From positions 260,001 through 324,000 of the forward strand of contig JAWDGP010001377.1 of NCBI GenBank assembly GCA_033675545.1: a stretch of DNA of 64,000 nt. The letters run 5' to 3'. Below, piece after piece: positions 17,198 through 64,000 of this stretch (positions within the stretch are counted from its first letter, which is position 1; each line of letters starts with the position of its first letter). Under the pieces are notes generated by a model. The model saw only the letters and a list, made by a program, of their open reading frames with translations. It was not told the origin of the DNA and made no database searches. Position numbers and translations under genes: made by a program. Source of the DNA: Elysia crispata (taxonomy: Eukaryota; Mollusca; Gastropoda; Plakobranchidae).

Positions 17198-17964
17198 ATG
17201 CCTAATTGAATCATGGTAAATATTTCTTGGGCCAGGATCAAGGACAACTCTTGGAAAAACTCATGATTCAAGAATAAAGAAAGTTACTAAACAAACTGTC
17301 ACTTGTCAGTATGGTGCTGGAATATAACCATTTTTTGCACACATAAGAAAAGAAAAATTTCTCAAAAACTTTTTTTGTTTATATAGTTGAATACATAAAT
17401 GGTAATATCTTGATAGCTCCCAAAGAGTTTTTGCAAGGTTTGCTTGAAGTTTCCTTTACAGCCACTAAAAATAAGCCAAAACCAACTATGATTATTTAAG
17501 GCTTTTCGGTTCAGGTGACAGTCTGTTTGATAGCCCCTCCTATAAGATTTTTATGTGTGAAACACTCTCTCATATCTCTCTGAAGTAAAAAAAAATAAAA
17601 AAAAAAAAAAAAAGAATCTGATAAAAACTTAGTGATTAAGTGTAATATGTACGTTCTTTTTTTTTTTTCACTTCTAATGGGGAGAAAAAAACTCAAACCA
17701 CTCATACTTTTCAAATAGAGAAAAAAAAATATTAATACTTTCATAGTTTGCAAACAACTTCGAAAAAGAAGGAAAAAATATCAACTAAAGAAGTCACATA
17801 AATTTCTCTAGACACTTCTTTGAAAATATCTTGCAATATCTGTCTTCACAAATCACTTTGTTGCTTCTCTTACCACCATATAAATAATCAACACCATTCT
17901 TATTATCTTCTAAACCTTAGAATTCAGACTCAGAAAGTCAACGTCACATATTTTCACATAATTC

Positions 17965-62478
<44,514 letters not shown>

Positions 62479-64000
62479 CTGAAAGTAAATTTTATAGGAT
62501 ATAAATCATCCCTTTATTTCAGTTTACATTGCATGAGATAGAGAAGGCACTATAGGAATACAACCTCTTTCATATCATACTATATTTTATGGAATGGTTA
62601 AAGAAAATGGTTCGCGTTGGGTCCTTTATGAATTTCTTTATCAACATTGGTATGAAAAAGAATTGCAAAGTTATCTTCTATTATGTGTGAAGTATGAAAT
62701 GGTACCTGATAATATCTTATATACAAATTATTGTTGCATTGATCATTATTTATATAAATTCTTTTGTGATAGTTTCTTTTTTGGCGATGTATACTACACT
62801 TCCTGATTTTTTTTTTTTTTAATATAAGCTTTAAAACTTACTGCTCCATTAAAATGATTAAAACCCTTTTTTGATTGTAACGTTTGTTGTTATTCAAAGA
62901 GAAAATCATCTTATAAACCATTTATATAAAAAAAAGAACTGAAAATCCTGACCTTCCTAAAGAAAATTATCTTCATTTCAAACATTGGTTATGTAATGTC
63001 AATTGAAATCTAAAACCATCTAATCGAGAAAATTTTGCTGCAGCTGAAAGCTTGTTGATAATTGCACTTAAAATAATAAATTTTTAAAGAGAAAAAAAAA
63101 ACAAAAAGATAGAAAACTAGGTGCACATCTGACCTGAAATTTAATTCTTTAAAAGCTTCTTAGTTAACACTAATTATTTATCAAAATAAGTTTCCAAGAC
63201 TAGATGAATAAGTGAAAAGGCACTTTCAAAGATGCCCCCAGCCCCCAAACACTGTTTAATTTTAAAATATATTTGCCAGATCAGATCAAATACTATTGTA
63301 AAGTTCCATGAGCTCTGTTGCTTCCATTTTTAACTAAGTTTAATCTTTGTACCAAATAATGAAATTTTAATTTTCTATTTCTAAGCCTATAGATAAATTT
63401 TTGGGGAAATTATGTAATTGATTTTGCAATCTTAGAGGCCAAAGAAATTCTTTTTCAAATTGTCATAAAAAAAAAATTTGAAATTTGCCGAACCGTTTTA
63501 CAGAATACATGGTTAGATTTTTTACGTTTTATATTATAAATATGATATATAGCATCATGGTAAACATCTAATTCTAAACTGATTTATAAGAAATCTGGTG
63601 CATTTATAAATGATTGTTTAAATTATTTAAATGAATTTCACATTCAGTTTCAATGAGCCCACCTTTAAAAAAAATGGATCATATGTAGCAGTTTTAAAAA
63701 CAAAGACATAGCAACTCTAGGTGGTAATTTTAGTAAGGTTACTTCCATGTATTTTGAAAGCAAACAAGTTCAAGTAAATGGCTGAATGACTTTTTCTAGA
63801 ATCGTATATGTCTATCCAAGAACTAATGTAGATCTAGAGTTTGCTGTTTAAGAGATCTCTAGAGATCACTGTCGGGAACCAAAGCATTGTTTGATAGGGA
63901 ACAAAAAAAAAGGGAGACATATTAGGCCTCGATCTAGATCTATATTTCATCAGAGTTTTTAAATCTTTCACCAATACCAAACCCTTGCATACGTTCTCAC
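62479..64000 (-). other. Part of USP32-like intron 1
   Basis: The acceptor for the 62351-62478 exon is at 62479-62480. No stretch upstream of it encodes a start like the family's MGAKES-type N terminus, so intron 1 runs off the window. Very A+T-rich, no repeat family seen; plus-strand frames here have no support. Confidence 0.7.

Noticed and set aside
62594-62806. 70-codon plus-strand frame
   Set aside because: Very A+T-rich, aromatic-rich translation inside USP32 intron 1 with no family resemblance.

Overview
The window is A+T-rich animal genomic DNA with GT-AG introns, many microsatellites, minisatellites and SINE-like repeats. The gene content (a USP32 orthologue and a class A GPCR), LINE and SINE debris and the density of CT/GA and trinucleotide repeats fit a lophotrochozoan, most likely a gastropod mollusc. 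That placement is inference; no marker here fixes the species.

Layout. (1) About 421-2411, plus strand: two exons of a gene I do not recognise (a coiled-coil exon, then a long basic Ser/Lys-rich exon), its 5' part lying left of the window. (2) About 2.7-17.1 kb: no gene seen; a diverged 227-bp duplication, (CAA)n, (CT)n, (GA)n, (ATT)n and (AAG)n tracts, one clear SINE and one possible tRNA-like retroposon. (3) 17965-62478, minus strand: 37 coding exons of a USP32-type ubiquitin-specific protease, complete except for the short first coding exon, which must lie beyond 64000. All exon phases agree and give about 1,690 residues, ending in the CaaX-like CVLQ. (4) 31960-42064, plus strand: a six-exon gene for an unusually large class A GPCR (about 1,356 residues). 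It lies wholly inside one 15-kb intron of the USP32 gene, on the opposite strand.

The USP32 introns hold a 1.57-kb 32-bp minisatellite, a 650-bp GA/GACA tract, a TTAA-flanked piggyBac-type MITE, a 4-copy 33/34-bp repeat touching a splice donor, a decayed partial duplicate of an exon and one GC-AG intron. The GPCR introns hold a 53-bp and a roughly 3-kb 49-bp minisatellite with higher-order structure, a tRNA-derived SINE, and two trinucleotide arrays separated by a hairpin. A broken LINE 3' fragment lies at about 29.5-30.0 kb.

Functionally the two main genes are unrelated at protein level (a membrane-associated deubiquitinase and a seven-helix receptor). Their link is positional: transcription of USP32 must cross the whole receptor gene in antisense. 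No CRISPR array, rRNA or intact tRNA gene was seen.
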